A stretch of DNA of 64,000 nucleotides from Spirodela intermedia (taxonomy: Eukaryota > Streptophyta > Magnoliopsida > Alismatales > Araceae), in NCBI GenBank assembly GCA_902729315.2, contig LR746272.1, positions 11,836,327-11,900,326 of the forward strand. The letters run 5' to 3'. Within the stretch, counting starts at the first letter, position 1. Each line of letters begins with the position of its first letter. Below the pieces are notes generated by a model. It was not told where the DNA came from and made no database searches. It saw only the letters and a list, made by a program, of their open reading frames with translations. Of this stretch, positions 13,024 through 23,668 are shown one piece after another. A program made the position numbers and the translations under genes.

Positions 13024-14952
13024 CTCGGATGGATTGGAACCTGGGATCGGCGGAGAATGGATCCGTCGAATTGTTTATAAGGTGAACCTGGTTCTCCGCA
13101 AGCTTAGCAAGGTTTTGGTTCTCTCCATGATTCATTCACATCATTGTCCCCTGTTCCGAGTGTATCACCTACAGTTGACTCTTGTATATACTGTCGAAAT
13201 CAGTCTGATGTACCTCAACTTCTATCATCTATGATGATGACAATTGATTATAATTTCATTTTTGCCCTTGTTTATGTTAAACCCCGCGATATTATGGGAT
13301 TTTCTTCTTTCTCTCTTACTCAACAGACTTTATATGAGCCCACCATATTCGACGTGGTGCCAGTGATCCCACGTGGATCCACTAATCCAATGACACAGTT
13401 TTTCAATGCATATGGGTTTCTTGTCTGGCACAGGCCTGAGTGAGTGTAGCTGTACATGGTCAACATGCGAAGTCAACAGTCACGCATGTGCAGCGCGGAG
13501 CATCTCACCTTCCTGATTCGTGCCCAGCATCCGCGCCATCACTGACTTGCAGCGCACTGGGGTTCGGTCTCTGTCCACTCCAAGTGTAGTTGCTAGAAGA
13601 GTAGGCCTGTGAGGTTAAATCCTGCTGCATGGGTGGCAGTGACAGCTTTGACAGCAGTGCACAGAAGAATGGAGTCTTTGTTGTCAGGAAAGGGGAGCGG
13701 GATTGAAGAGGAAAGAGGGAGTGCTCTGTTAGAGAGAGGAAGGAGAGAGGAGAGAGGAAACGAGCTCCTCATTATCTATGTTGAAGATGAAGCACCCCTG
13801 GCAGAAATGATCATCAAGCAATATGCATGTCTAGTGTCCTGTCGTTGCATGGTTTATTCGCTTCCAGTTTCAATATCTATCTATGTTTTTGGTACTCATT
13901 TCATTTTTTTAGGCCCCTTAACCCACAGGAAATGAGACCCCAAAACTGCTTGTGGATAAATATTGGGCGGTCAAGGTAATATTCTCAATTTTTAAGTTGT
14001 TTGGTTATGTTATTCTATTATCGGAAAAAAAAAGTGTTAATTATCGGTTCTAGTCAGCTCCCTGAAGATAGTATGATGACAAGCTTATGATCATTTATTT
14101 CTATCAATTCAGGAACTTTGCAAAACATTGAAAGCTGATATAACCTGATGGAGACGGCCTAATTATAGATAAGATTCTATGAATCTGTCCAAGAACTAGT
14201 GTTTTCTTTATCTGTACACTCACAGTAATATACCAACCAAGTAGCAAATTGTTATAATAGGGAGCTGAGCTTTGACCTTCCAAGAAATTGGATTTAAATA
14301 AATACTTTCTCTGAAGTGATTTATCCAACATGAAATCCTGATAAACGAGCCGCTTAATGCGACAGGTGGGTCATCATGGTACATCATATTTATTTGTGTA
14401 TGCACGCAGCATCGGTTATGATCATCCGATCGAAGACCTGCCCATCATCGATGAACTCGGGATCTATTTAAGAATTTGGTTAGGTGAATTAGATAGGGTT
14501 CCGTCTGATCTCATATGGATGCCACTCTAATCAAGAGATCAGTCTCCTTGAAGGAGGTGTGAAGGCTAAGTGAGGCGGCCCCCCCCCGTAGGTTGAAGGA
14601 GACCAAGATAGCCCGGAGGATGTGTGGTCCTGATTGGAGCCCCTCCGGACTTTATCTCCTCGTAATCTTTCATGGTGACATGGTGATATGAGCAGAAGAG
14701 GCGGCGCCACCCGGCGGGAGATGACGTGGGCTTTTTGCAGCCGATCCGGCGAAGAAGATGACCCTCCGGCCGCTTGCGGACGCCGCCGGCGTCGCTGTCC
14801 CGTCGACAAATCCCCTCGACGTCTCCTTGTTGCTGGCTGGATTTGCCTCCCGTGCGTCTCACTGCCCGCTGCTCTTTGACCACTCGTGGGGAAATAATCG
14901 CCGTGAAAACCCAGCGAGACACGTCGTCAACGGTAGAGAGAGAAAGGCAGAT

Positions 14953-14958
<6 letters not shown>

Positions 14959-15007
<49 letters not shown>
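14959..15007. repeat. (AG)n microsatellite
   Basis: About 24 uninterrupted AG dinucleotides on the plus strand. The matching CT tract lies 135 bases further on, so the pair forms an inverted repeat. Open frames rich in alternating Arg-Glu or Ser-Leu here are by-products of the repeat. Confidence 0.95.
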
Positions 15008-15010
<3 letters not shown>

Positions 15011-15140
15011 GTCCTTCTTGGCATGGGGACGGTGTCATGTTACATGGGGGCAGGACCATAAAGATTTTGTGCACCTACTGACAATTACTCTCTTGGACTT
15101 TCCCCATAGTTGAAGTCTTTACTTCACAAATATTTCAGAT

Positions 15141-15141
<1 letters not shown>

Positions 15142-15179
<38 letters not shown>
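15142..15179. repeat. (CT)n microsatellite
   Basis: About 19 CT dinucleotides, complementary to the AG tract at 14959-15007. Confidence 0.95.
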
Positions 15180-15181
<2 letters not shown>

Positions 15182-15729
15182 CTTGCGCCTATTAGTGACG
15201 GAGAAGCCATGAACGTATCCACTCTCTTCATCGTTGATGGAGGCATGTTATCCGCTGATGAATGGGATAGGATCCTCGAGCAGTCTGAAACGGAGTGGTC
15301 GCCAATAGATTAGTCCTCAAGCGTCCCACTTGCTCGTGGGGATGTCTATCGCCGCATGCCCTCTCCTTCTCGTATCCCTACGCCTGACCGCGAGCGAGAT
15401 ATTTATAGTTCGGTTGTTGCTTGTGACGACGCTGACTACATCATGCTGATCTCTCCACGGATCCCCTCGATTCCTCCGTACTCCGTTCCTCGTTGCTTTC
15501 CTCCGTCGCGGGTCTGTTAGAACTAGACAAGATAATCTTACCCAGACGGCCAAACCTATAAACAGAGATAGATACATAAATAGGCTAGCCACTTAGCCAG
15601 ATAGATAGATAGAGAGAGAGGCGACGTGCTAAGCGCTGAGCTATCTAGATGATCGATTTTCTAGAAAATCGATGGAAACTGAGCTATGGATGCAGGACTA
15701 GGGTTTGCCCGACATCTCTAAGGCTTCTC

Positions 15730-15855
15730 CTTCACTGGCCATATTCCTTGGATGGCGTTTCCGACATTTTGGCCTTGTCCTGCATGCCTTTCCATCTCAC
15801 CCTCCTCCCCCTTTCTCTTCCTTCTCTTCACTGGCCATATTCCTTGGATGGCGTT
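15730..15855. repeat. 30-base direct repeat, two identical copies 96 bases apart
   Basis: The sequence CTTCACTGGCCATATTCCTT plus ten further matching bases occurs at 15730-15759 and again at 15826-15855 with no mismatch. It lies 205-330 bases upstream of the GATA start codon, so it may lie in its promoter. Confidence 0.9.
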
Positions 15856-15860
15856 GGACT

Positions 15861-15866
15861 CACGTG
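15861..15866. promoter_or_regulatory. G-box CACGTG upstream of the GATA gene
   Basis: A palindromic CACGTG 194 bases before the GATA start codon and about 45 bases before the TATA-like site. PIF-type bHLH factors bind G-boxes and are known to control GNC/GNL genes; that link is from the literature, not from this sequence. Confidence 0.4.
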
Positions 15867-15910
15867 ATGGAATGCCTTTTGGGCGTCTTTGAGGCCATCC
15901 CTGAGCCCCC

Positions 15911-15917
15911 TATAAGA
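15911..15917 (+). promoter_or_regulatory. TATA-like box of the GATA gene
   Basis: TATAAGA lies 143 bases before the start codon at 16060, a usual distance for a plant gene with a leader of about 110 bases. Confidence 0.45.
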
Positions 15918-16059
15918 GAGATTTACCCCTTCGTTTGTCATGTCGATCAGCTTCGGGCAGCCTTTTAGACCCACCTGGTTGGTCGGTGATTTACTCCCTT
16001 CTCGTCTCCTGTTCGCTGGCTCCTCGGCAGGCCTAGATCCATCGGCTTCCCCCTCGCTC

Positions 16060-17013
16060 ATGGCTTCAGTTCAGGAGACCGCCAGCTGCCATCTCCCTCA
16101 CTCCCCTACTTGCGAGTCTTCTTCTCCCTTCCCACCTGATCACCTTCCCGGTCGCCGTCATCATGGCACATGGCATGAGGTAAGTCGATCATCTGTAGTT
16201 CATCTCTCCCAGAGATTTTCTTTTCTTGGGTCGTATTGAATCGTTGATCTCCTCTGCAGGGCAACCCACACTGCTTCCCTTCCGCCGGATCGAACGATCC
16301 CGAAGGTCTACTGCCCGCGCAGGCGCTGGCCAAGCACGACGAGAGCGATCTCTCCGATGATGGTCCGGCCGAGTGGACGCCTTCGAAGATTACATTCATG
16401 AGGAGGATGACGAATTCCGATGGAACCGCCGCTAACGATCGTAGGAGGATCGTTGTGGAGCCTCAAGACCAACCGGAATCGGAAGAAGACAAGACCCAGA
16501 GCGATTACATCGATAGTCGCCATTGTCACGTCGGTGGTGCTCCGACTAGAGTTTGCTCCGACTGCAACACCACGAAGACCCCGCTATGGAGGAGCGGCCC
16601 ACAGGGACCCAAGGTAGCCCTGCGGTCTCTTCGCTGTGTATTGCCATCATCTGATGCCTTGCCGTCTTTAATGACCTCCTTTCTCCATGGTCTAGTCTCT
16701 CTGTAATGCCTGCGGGATCAGACAGAGGAAGGCAAGGAGGGCCATGGCGGCGGCGGCGGCTCTGACCGGCGGCCTGATCCCCGCCGTTGCACCATCAACG
16801 GTTCGGAAAGAGAAGACTTCAGGCTGTCAGCGCACCGTCCCATTCAAGAAGAGGTGCCGGTTGACTCCAGGTCGGACCCGGACGAGCCTCCTCTTCGATG
16901 AGTTCGCCATCAGCTTGAGCAAGAGCTCGGCCCTCCACCGAGTGTTTCCCCAGGACGAGAAGGAAGCCGCCTTGTTATTGATGGCTCTCTCGAGTGGCCT
17001 GATCCGCGGTTGA
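16060..17013 (+). CDS. B-class GATA transcription factor with C-terminal LLM domain (GNC/GNL-like)
   Basis: Three exons (16060-16179, 16260-16613, 16696-17013) give 263 residues in frame. The single plant-type zinc finger runs from Cys139: CSDC, an 18-residue loop, then CNAC at 161-164, followed by the basic tail GIRQRKARRAM. The third exon begins at SLCNACG, the conserved intron position inside the finger. The C-terminus reads EKEAALLLMALSSGLIRG, the leucine-leucine-methionine (LLM) domain that marks a subgroup of B-GATAs. The long N-terminal region favours the GNC/GNL (GATA21/22) branch over the short GATA15/16/17 branch. Family knowledge: these nuclear factors promote chlorophyll synthesis and chloroplast growth and respond to light and cytokinin. 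The start is the first ATG that leads into exon 2 in frame; an upstream in-frame ATG at 15940 is less likely because of the TATA-like site at 15911. Confidence 0.93.
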
Positions 17014-17619
17014 GCTCGCGATCGCCGCTTCTTTCGTTCTTCCTTCTTCCGCTTCTTCTGTCGCTGGCCCCATTTTTCTTTCCTTTGGGAGTGCTTGGAG
17101 TGCTTCTCCACCTTTGATTCGTGCCTTAAACCGCGAACAAAAATGATCGCGATAGCCTTCAAAAGAAATGCAATGTCTCCTGCGAGACTCAGATAACTCT
17201 AACCTCACTTCATCTCTGCTCTTTTTTTGGGACCTTGACTATATTGGTGAGACCCCCACTGACCTACTTCCTTAGGAGGTAATAGCTCGATATTATTACC
17301 CTTTGATTGCCCGCCAGACGTTCAAAGTTGAACCTCTCTCTCTCTCTTGTCATGGCTGGCAAGCTTTGTCCTCATTTCCTGTTGCTGTAAAGGCCTCCTG
17401 CTGTCCGCCAGTATGGATTGGCTGACGAGGGCCGAGAATCCTCGGGAAGGGGGATAATAGTGATCAAGACCCTGAGGCTGTAAGACACCATTGCTCAAGG
17501 ACCTGTTCATCAGGGTTATAATTTTTTGCTCAACCCTGTGGAGAGCAGAGATTTGGGGCCCGTTATTCAACAGAAAAATCCTTCTGAGCTGGGTACAGTT
17601 TCTCCTTGCGTCCATGTGC

Positions 17620-17646
<27 letters not shown>
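17620..17646. repeat. (AG)n microsatellite
   Basis: About 13 AG dinucleotides. Confidence 0.9.
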
Positions 17647-17651
<5 letters not shown>

Positions 17652-18429
17652 TTAGATATATCGGTTGACGGGGGGAGGAGGAGAGGTTGATTGGAGGATG
17701 CACAGTACGAGTTATTTGCGAGTTCACGAGAACACCAAGGCTGAGGGCTCACCTGTCTGATGAGATTTCTTGATTGGAGCTTCGAGCAGCTGTTCTGTTC
17801 GTGTTGGCGTTTGGGCTCGGAGTGGTAGATCCCTGGTCTATCATGAACCAGCGATGAAGTAGCTCCGTCCTCAGGCGGAGAAGTCTCAGTTTTTCCCGTC
17901 GAATCCCGTCCGTTCGTAACATTTTTCACCAAAATCGGAGGGATTCAAGCCTCCGTATTCACAGACTTCCCATTTAGATTTGGATCAGGACTTCACATGA
18001 CACGGCGAACAGTTCTTTACTGTTCTTGGCAAAGACTATGAAGTATAAAACAAGGATACTTCAAAGAGCAAGAAGAACCCAGTAAGGAAACAGTAAAAAT
18101 AAAAGGCGTAACTTGTGTTCGTGGTGTTGGAGTTCATCCTTCGAATCGATCAGCAACAGCAAGCATGCCATGAATCTCCGCTTCCCATGGATTCTGGGTT
18201 TATAGAAGAAGAGAAAAAAATACGCTTGATCAGGTACGAATGAATCGATCCCATGATTTCCTATCTAACTTCATTCCGAATACTGATCCGACCATGCTAC
18301 TACATCTGCATTGATTCTTTCGGCCTCTTCGTTTAACTAGTGATTTAGTCTGCCGGCGGTGAGATTGCGACAGCCGGCGGCGACGGGGAGACCTACTACT
18401 GCTCCCTGTCGAGCAAGAGGCCCCCATCC

Positions 18430-18478
18430 TCTCTCTCTCTCTCTCTCTCTTTCTCTCTTTCTCTCGCTCTCGCTCACT
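18430..18478. repeat. Interrupted (CT)n tract
   Basis: CT repeats broken by TTT and CG steps, about 49 bases long. Confidence 0.85.
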
Positions 18479-19599
18479 CTGTGTAATCGCCGTTTGACGG
18501 CCGGGGAGCGTCCAGCTGTGGCGTAGCTGCGTGGGGACTCTGCCTGCCCGATGCAGACCTACGCAGGGGAGGAGGGAGAGGGCCCCCGTGCCTCGAGCGC
18601 CACCACTGTGTGGCCGGCGTACGTTCGCCGCCGACAAGGTCCTTGCGGTGTGGCAGGGAACGGAGCGTGAGATGACTGCCAACGGAACCGTGCACACCTG
18701 GCGAAGAGCCTCTCTCTCTCGCTCTCTCTCATCAGGGCTGCAGGAAAGCGCCCCCTCGAGCATTGTCCGGGGCGGGGTCTACCCTGGGACCTTACCAAAT
18801 CGGGCGCCGCAAAGTTAGACTCCTGTTTTTGGTAAAACCTTGGCTTTTCAGGACAAAAGGGCTTCCCGAGAGAACGCCGCCCATGCACTCAGAGAAAAAC
18901 AGCCTCAGATCTACGATAAACTTACGAAGAATGACGAAGAAAACGCAGAGATTTTGGAAGGAATGATCATGTGGCAGAAACCCATGATGTAGAAGATCTG
19001 TCTTCTTACGATATCACTACTAGGTAATGCAGGAAGATGGCATCGAAAGAAAGAGGTCAAATGGCTGAGTCGGGGCTGTAAGCCCTAATCGGCTGGCTCT
19101 AGAAGCCGGGCACCGACGACGGCGCCGGCAGCGCTACTTGTTCGATCGTTGCCTTCTAGCGCCGGCGGCCATCCAGTGGCTCGTATCGCCGTCGTCTGGT
19201 CTGGTCGGGCTCACGGACCGGAGAAGGCCTTGAAGAGCTAAAGGACAACGGGATCCAACAATCCCTCCGGCGCCTCTTTCAGATTTCTGAGGCAAAACAG
19301 CCGGCAAACAGAAGATTTCTGACAAGATCTTCCAGCTCGAGGCAGCGGAATATCTCGGACGGCGAGCTACTACTTAGATTATACCATCTTCTCTCCAACT
19401 CCAGCTCTCTCACTCCTCCCCGCCGCCACTGAGACGGCCTCCTCCTGCGATTCTGCCTGCCCATTGCCCCCACGCCCTAACTACCCTAAAGTCGCAGACG
19501 ACGACCGACGACATCGCTCGAGTTGGATTATCGACGACTCGTATATAACGCATATCATACACTTGATCGCATAAAGAGACATGTTGAATCACGTGGACG

Positions 19600-22500
19600 G
19601 CAGCAGAGCAATCATTTTTACTTCCAAGAACAATCGCAAAGTACAGAACACTAAATAATGATTTAATCTGTACATAAGATTTCTCTGCTAGAGCACCCTT
19701 GATTACACATTTTAATTTAGATTTTCCTAAGATTTATACGTTTACCAATGAATTGAGAGGGGGGGGAGGGTATGAATTATTCGTTTTCTCTCACAAGTTA
19801 ATATATAACTATGTTTGATGTAATTAATGCGGGACACCATGATTTAGGTGAGTAGACTCTCTATATATGACTAAGGCGATGCTTCCAAAGAGTGCAAGAA
19901 TTATACGATAGTTCAGCCGTCCTAAGCTACTGTGATCTCTCTTTGAATTATGTAAAGTACAATAAATGAATACTAGGTATCAACTCACCTACAATAACAT
20001 GAGCCACAAAATCATAGTAATTAAATACTACATTGAAAGTTGTTCATCATATTAAAATGTCAAATTGCTTATAAAAACTTAATGGCAGTGATAAACATTT
20101 GTTACTATACATCAAAATAGGATTAAGAAAAAGTGATTTGGACTTTACAATCATTGGTTTTGCAACTTTCTTTGGGTAAGATGTATTTACTTGGAGTTGA
20201 AAGTTCTTCTTGTAGTTTCAACACCTTAAAAACTTATTGATAATGATTCAGTTAAAAAATATATTTACTTATCATTTCCAAAACATAGAATATTTAGTAG
20301 CGCATGAGATATTTAACTTCATAAAAAAAATTATATTTGAACATAAATATCGTGTGCTAAGATATTATGCTTCATACACTACGTTGGTTTACAACATAAT
20401 TCTTATGCACTAAAATATTAAGTTAGATATATGGAGTTAATCACATACCACTTATAAGCTAATTACGCACACATGTTAAGTTTATATTCCACTGTATTGA
20501 ATCATTTTTTTTAATATATGTACATATTAAACTTTATATATTATGTTATTTTACTATGTAACTCTTCATATATTTATATATTAAACTTCATATACTCCAA
20601 ATATTTGGCAATATAACTTCTCATATGTTGGTTCTTTAATACTATAGCAAGTATACCAAGATAGGGGTTGAATAAGTTTTCTAAGAATTTTTATCATTTC
20701 TATATGTTTTTAAACTAATTATGTTGGTTCCAATTAAAGTGGGTCGACATAGAATATGGTTGGCTGACATCGTTTTCTACTAAGTCAACACACTAACTTC
20801 TAAATCAATTAGGACACCCAAGTTTTATATTGCTTTGGCCTTTATTGGATCTACATCTACTTTTCAAGGGTTCCAACTCATATGAAATACTTTAAGAGGT
20901 CTATCTTTCCACATCAAATAAAGGCACTAAACTTGTTTATCTGCTTATGTTACAAGCACATCTCCAGTGTTATCACTTATCGAATGTAAATCTAAGACTT
21001 ACATTAATCTCACTATGCTTAAAATTCAACATTTTTGTAAATGAAAACACTTGGAACTCTTGATGAAACTTTGAGTGCATTCAAATTGTATCTAGAACTT
21101 ATCACTTGAATTTAAAGACATAGATAGGAGAATTTGTCATCATTGAAGTGCGGGTTAAAAGCTCATTTAAGGGGTTTTTCACAGACCTAAAAATCTTGAC
21201 CTTTTTCAGTTCAAATAATTAAGATATGGACATAGTGGGTTAATTTTTTTTTAACTCAACCCGCTAGAAGGCTGCCAATATAAGTCAGATTTTGTCAATT
21301 TGACTATCTTTTGACTAGGTCAACAATAGAGATGTGTCAATCGATGATCTTTTCACTTGTCATTGATCTTATAATGTGTAAAGATTCGTTACACTCATAT
21401 ATATGCTTACTACATGTTGATTGACTCCTCACATATCTTTTTACCTATTGTTAGTTTTGTTGTCTATGTCAAAGATTTATTCTTCTTGTTAGATTCTTCT
21501 CTGTAAAAAAACTACATGTACTATTAAAGATATTGTCGCATGTTAAGTGTGTTTATTGATCTTTTTGTCACTTGTCACCTTGACCAATTGGACTTAACCA
21601 TGTCTCACTTGAATATTTTAACCTTACAATATGACATTTGTATGTTTTGAATGACATGCAACATCTCTTTTGTCTTATTTTTGTTATGTGTCATTGTGGT
21701 ATTAGGTTCTGCTACATGTCATCTTGATTTAGACTTTTTACAAAATAATATTGTGTTAGATAATTAATGTGTCACTTGATTTTTTCTTGTTATGTGTCAT
21801 TTATCTCATCAAGTTTACCACATCTTAATGTGTCATCCTTGTGAGTATTTAGTCATTCTCTCTCTTCTGATTGATGGTGGGTCAGCATAATAATTGAGTG
21901 GATGGTTATACATCTCTCTTCAAGTGAGTCAACACATATGTTGACACACTTTTTTTATCCACTTAATACTATACATATTTTTATATTTGTTATCTTCATT
22001 TGAGACCTGAAAAATATATATCTACAATACACAATAGAACTTCATTTGAAAATCAGTTCATTTCAATATAAATTTTCATTTACTTGATATACCCTGTTTT
22101 TCTAGAACATAACTATTTATTAATTGGTTTATTTAGTTTTATGTATTATGCCATTGCATAACATATTTTTCTGCACGCAGTGTATTCCATGCACTAAGTA
22201 GTGTATTGCTCTCAACTTGTATAGTTGTGTTCCACAATATAATTTCAATGTATCTAAATATTAATTTTGATACATTTTAATTTCTTACAATGAAACTTCT
22301 CATATAGTAACATTTTAACATTGTCATAATGTATAATTCCACAATGTAAACTTGCTATATTGAATTATTAACCTTGATGTATTGTGTATTTCTTAAACTT
22401 GACATCCTAAAATATTTAAACTTGATATATTAAGATATTCAATCATAATGTAGTATGATATGCTGCAATATACATAGTATATTGAAATATCAACTTTAAT

Positions 22501-23250
22501 ACAATATACTAAATGATGGCCTAAACTTTTTCATGCAAAAAATATTAATCTTAATGTATTAGGTTCTTTTCCAATGTAAATTTCATATAATGAAAGCATT
22601 GGCCTTGATGTACAACTTCATAGCATAAAATAATATTTTTGTAATCACAAACTTTTGTCAACTTGGAAACCTATTGGGGGCTTCTAAAACTCAACATATC
22701 TATAATGATAATGAAATTGACTAAATAATATAATTTATTAATTTAAAAACACCATATTAACAATGTGGGGTTGAAGCTAAAAGTACATTATTAGGTGAAC
22801 CTACATTAAAATATCATAAAAGAATATGATATTTTATTAGTAATTGGAAATATCAATAAGTATTCATATATATTTAGCAACATAAAGTATACCAATGATA
22901 CAAAACGATAATTTGATCTATAATAAATCTATCCATGGATGAAGAGTAGAGTAAATAGGCATTTTAAATAATACTTTTATTAAATACAAAGTAAAGATAA
23001 GCTAAGTAGAACACACAAAATTACATGACTATGCTTCAATTTAACAAATGATTGGGGTTCCCTTTATAACAACGAATAATTTGCATAAGTAATGAGTTTT
23101 CCCATTATTATAAAGCTATGGGTAATAAGTTAGCCAAAATGTTGTGACATCAATTGCATTTATATCTAAGGTCATCACAAAAGGTTTGTAAATTGATGTA
23201 ATTTTGATTGAAAACTCACAATCTACTTAATGTTTGCTAGTGATCATTTT

Positions 23251-23282
<32 letters not shown>

Positions 23283-23417
23283 GTGAGTCATATGAAGACA
23301 TTGTGCACACACGCATTTTTAGCTTTCTAGAATTCATACCAATATTGCTTTAATGAAATGAATCATTTGGTATTCTTCTTCTCCATTTAAGCTAAATGAG
23401 AGAGAAAATGGGCAATC

Positions 23418-23420
<3 letters not shown>
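19600..23420. repeat. AT-rich block of decayed repeats with no long reading frame
   Basis: For about 3.8 kb no frame of 60 codons exists on either strand, and base composition falls sharply below the flanks. Two loose recurring themes are visible: TGTGTCA/TGTCAT-type words between about 21300 and 21960, and words like CTTGATGTATT, CAATGTAA and AACTTCATATA in about 20320-20640 and 22180-22650. It looks like an old satellite or transposon remnant eroded by mutation. No coding domain or terminal repeat could be recognised, so the class is unknown. Confidence 0.5.
23252..23282. repeat. (ATT)n microsatellite
   Basis: About ten ATT trinucleotides. Confidence 0.9.

Positions 23421-23422
<2 letters not shown>

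Positions 23423-23496
<74 letters not shown>
23423..23496. repeat. Compound (GT)n(GA)n microsatellite
   Basis: About 18 GT dinucleotides run directly into about 19 GA dinucleotides. It ends 173 bases beyond the CGLD27 stop codon. Confidence 0.95.
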
Positions 23497-23498
<2 letters not shown>

Positions 23499-23668
23499 AC
23501 CTAAACAAGAAATCGCAATTCTATCCTTTCAAAGATATACATATACACAGGCGCTGATCTACAGGACAAACCCTGCTTTCTACTCGGGAACAAGTAGGAG
23601 CCCGAATGCCCCCACTGACATCCCACCAGCAATGTGTACCATCTCCCCACGAGTATACATAACAGGAT

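Larger units (their letters stand above)
13024..16059. other. Intergenic region, CBL10 to GATA gene
   Basis: No gene recognised. Open frames at 13144-13443 and 13609-13935 have no family resemblance. The region holds paired GA and CT tracts (14959-15007, 15142-15179), a 30-base direct repeat (15730-15759 and 15826-15855), and, close to the GATA start, a G-box and a TATA-like site. Confidence 0.6.
17014..19600. other. Intergenic region downstream of the GATA gene
   Basis: No gene recognised. Open frames on both strands (for example 17567-17932 and 18230-18763) are GA/CT-derived or compositionally GC-rich and match no family I know. Microsatellites lie at 17620-17646 and 18430-18478. Confidence 0.5.

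Noticed and set aside
13144-13443. 99-residue plus frame after CBL10
   Set aside because: No family resemblance and not connected in phase with CBL10, which ends cleanly at FNTEVED-stop.
14566-15081. Open frames of alternating Ser-Leu or Arg-Glu on both strands
   Set aside because: They are translations of the GA/CT microsatellite and have no other protein-like content.
18230-18763. 177-residue minus-strand frame with Arg/Ser-rich stretches
   Set aside because: It spans a CT microsatellite, overlaps equal-sized frames on the other strand, and shows no known motif or splice support.
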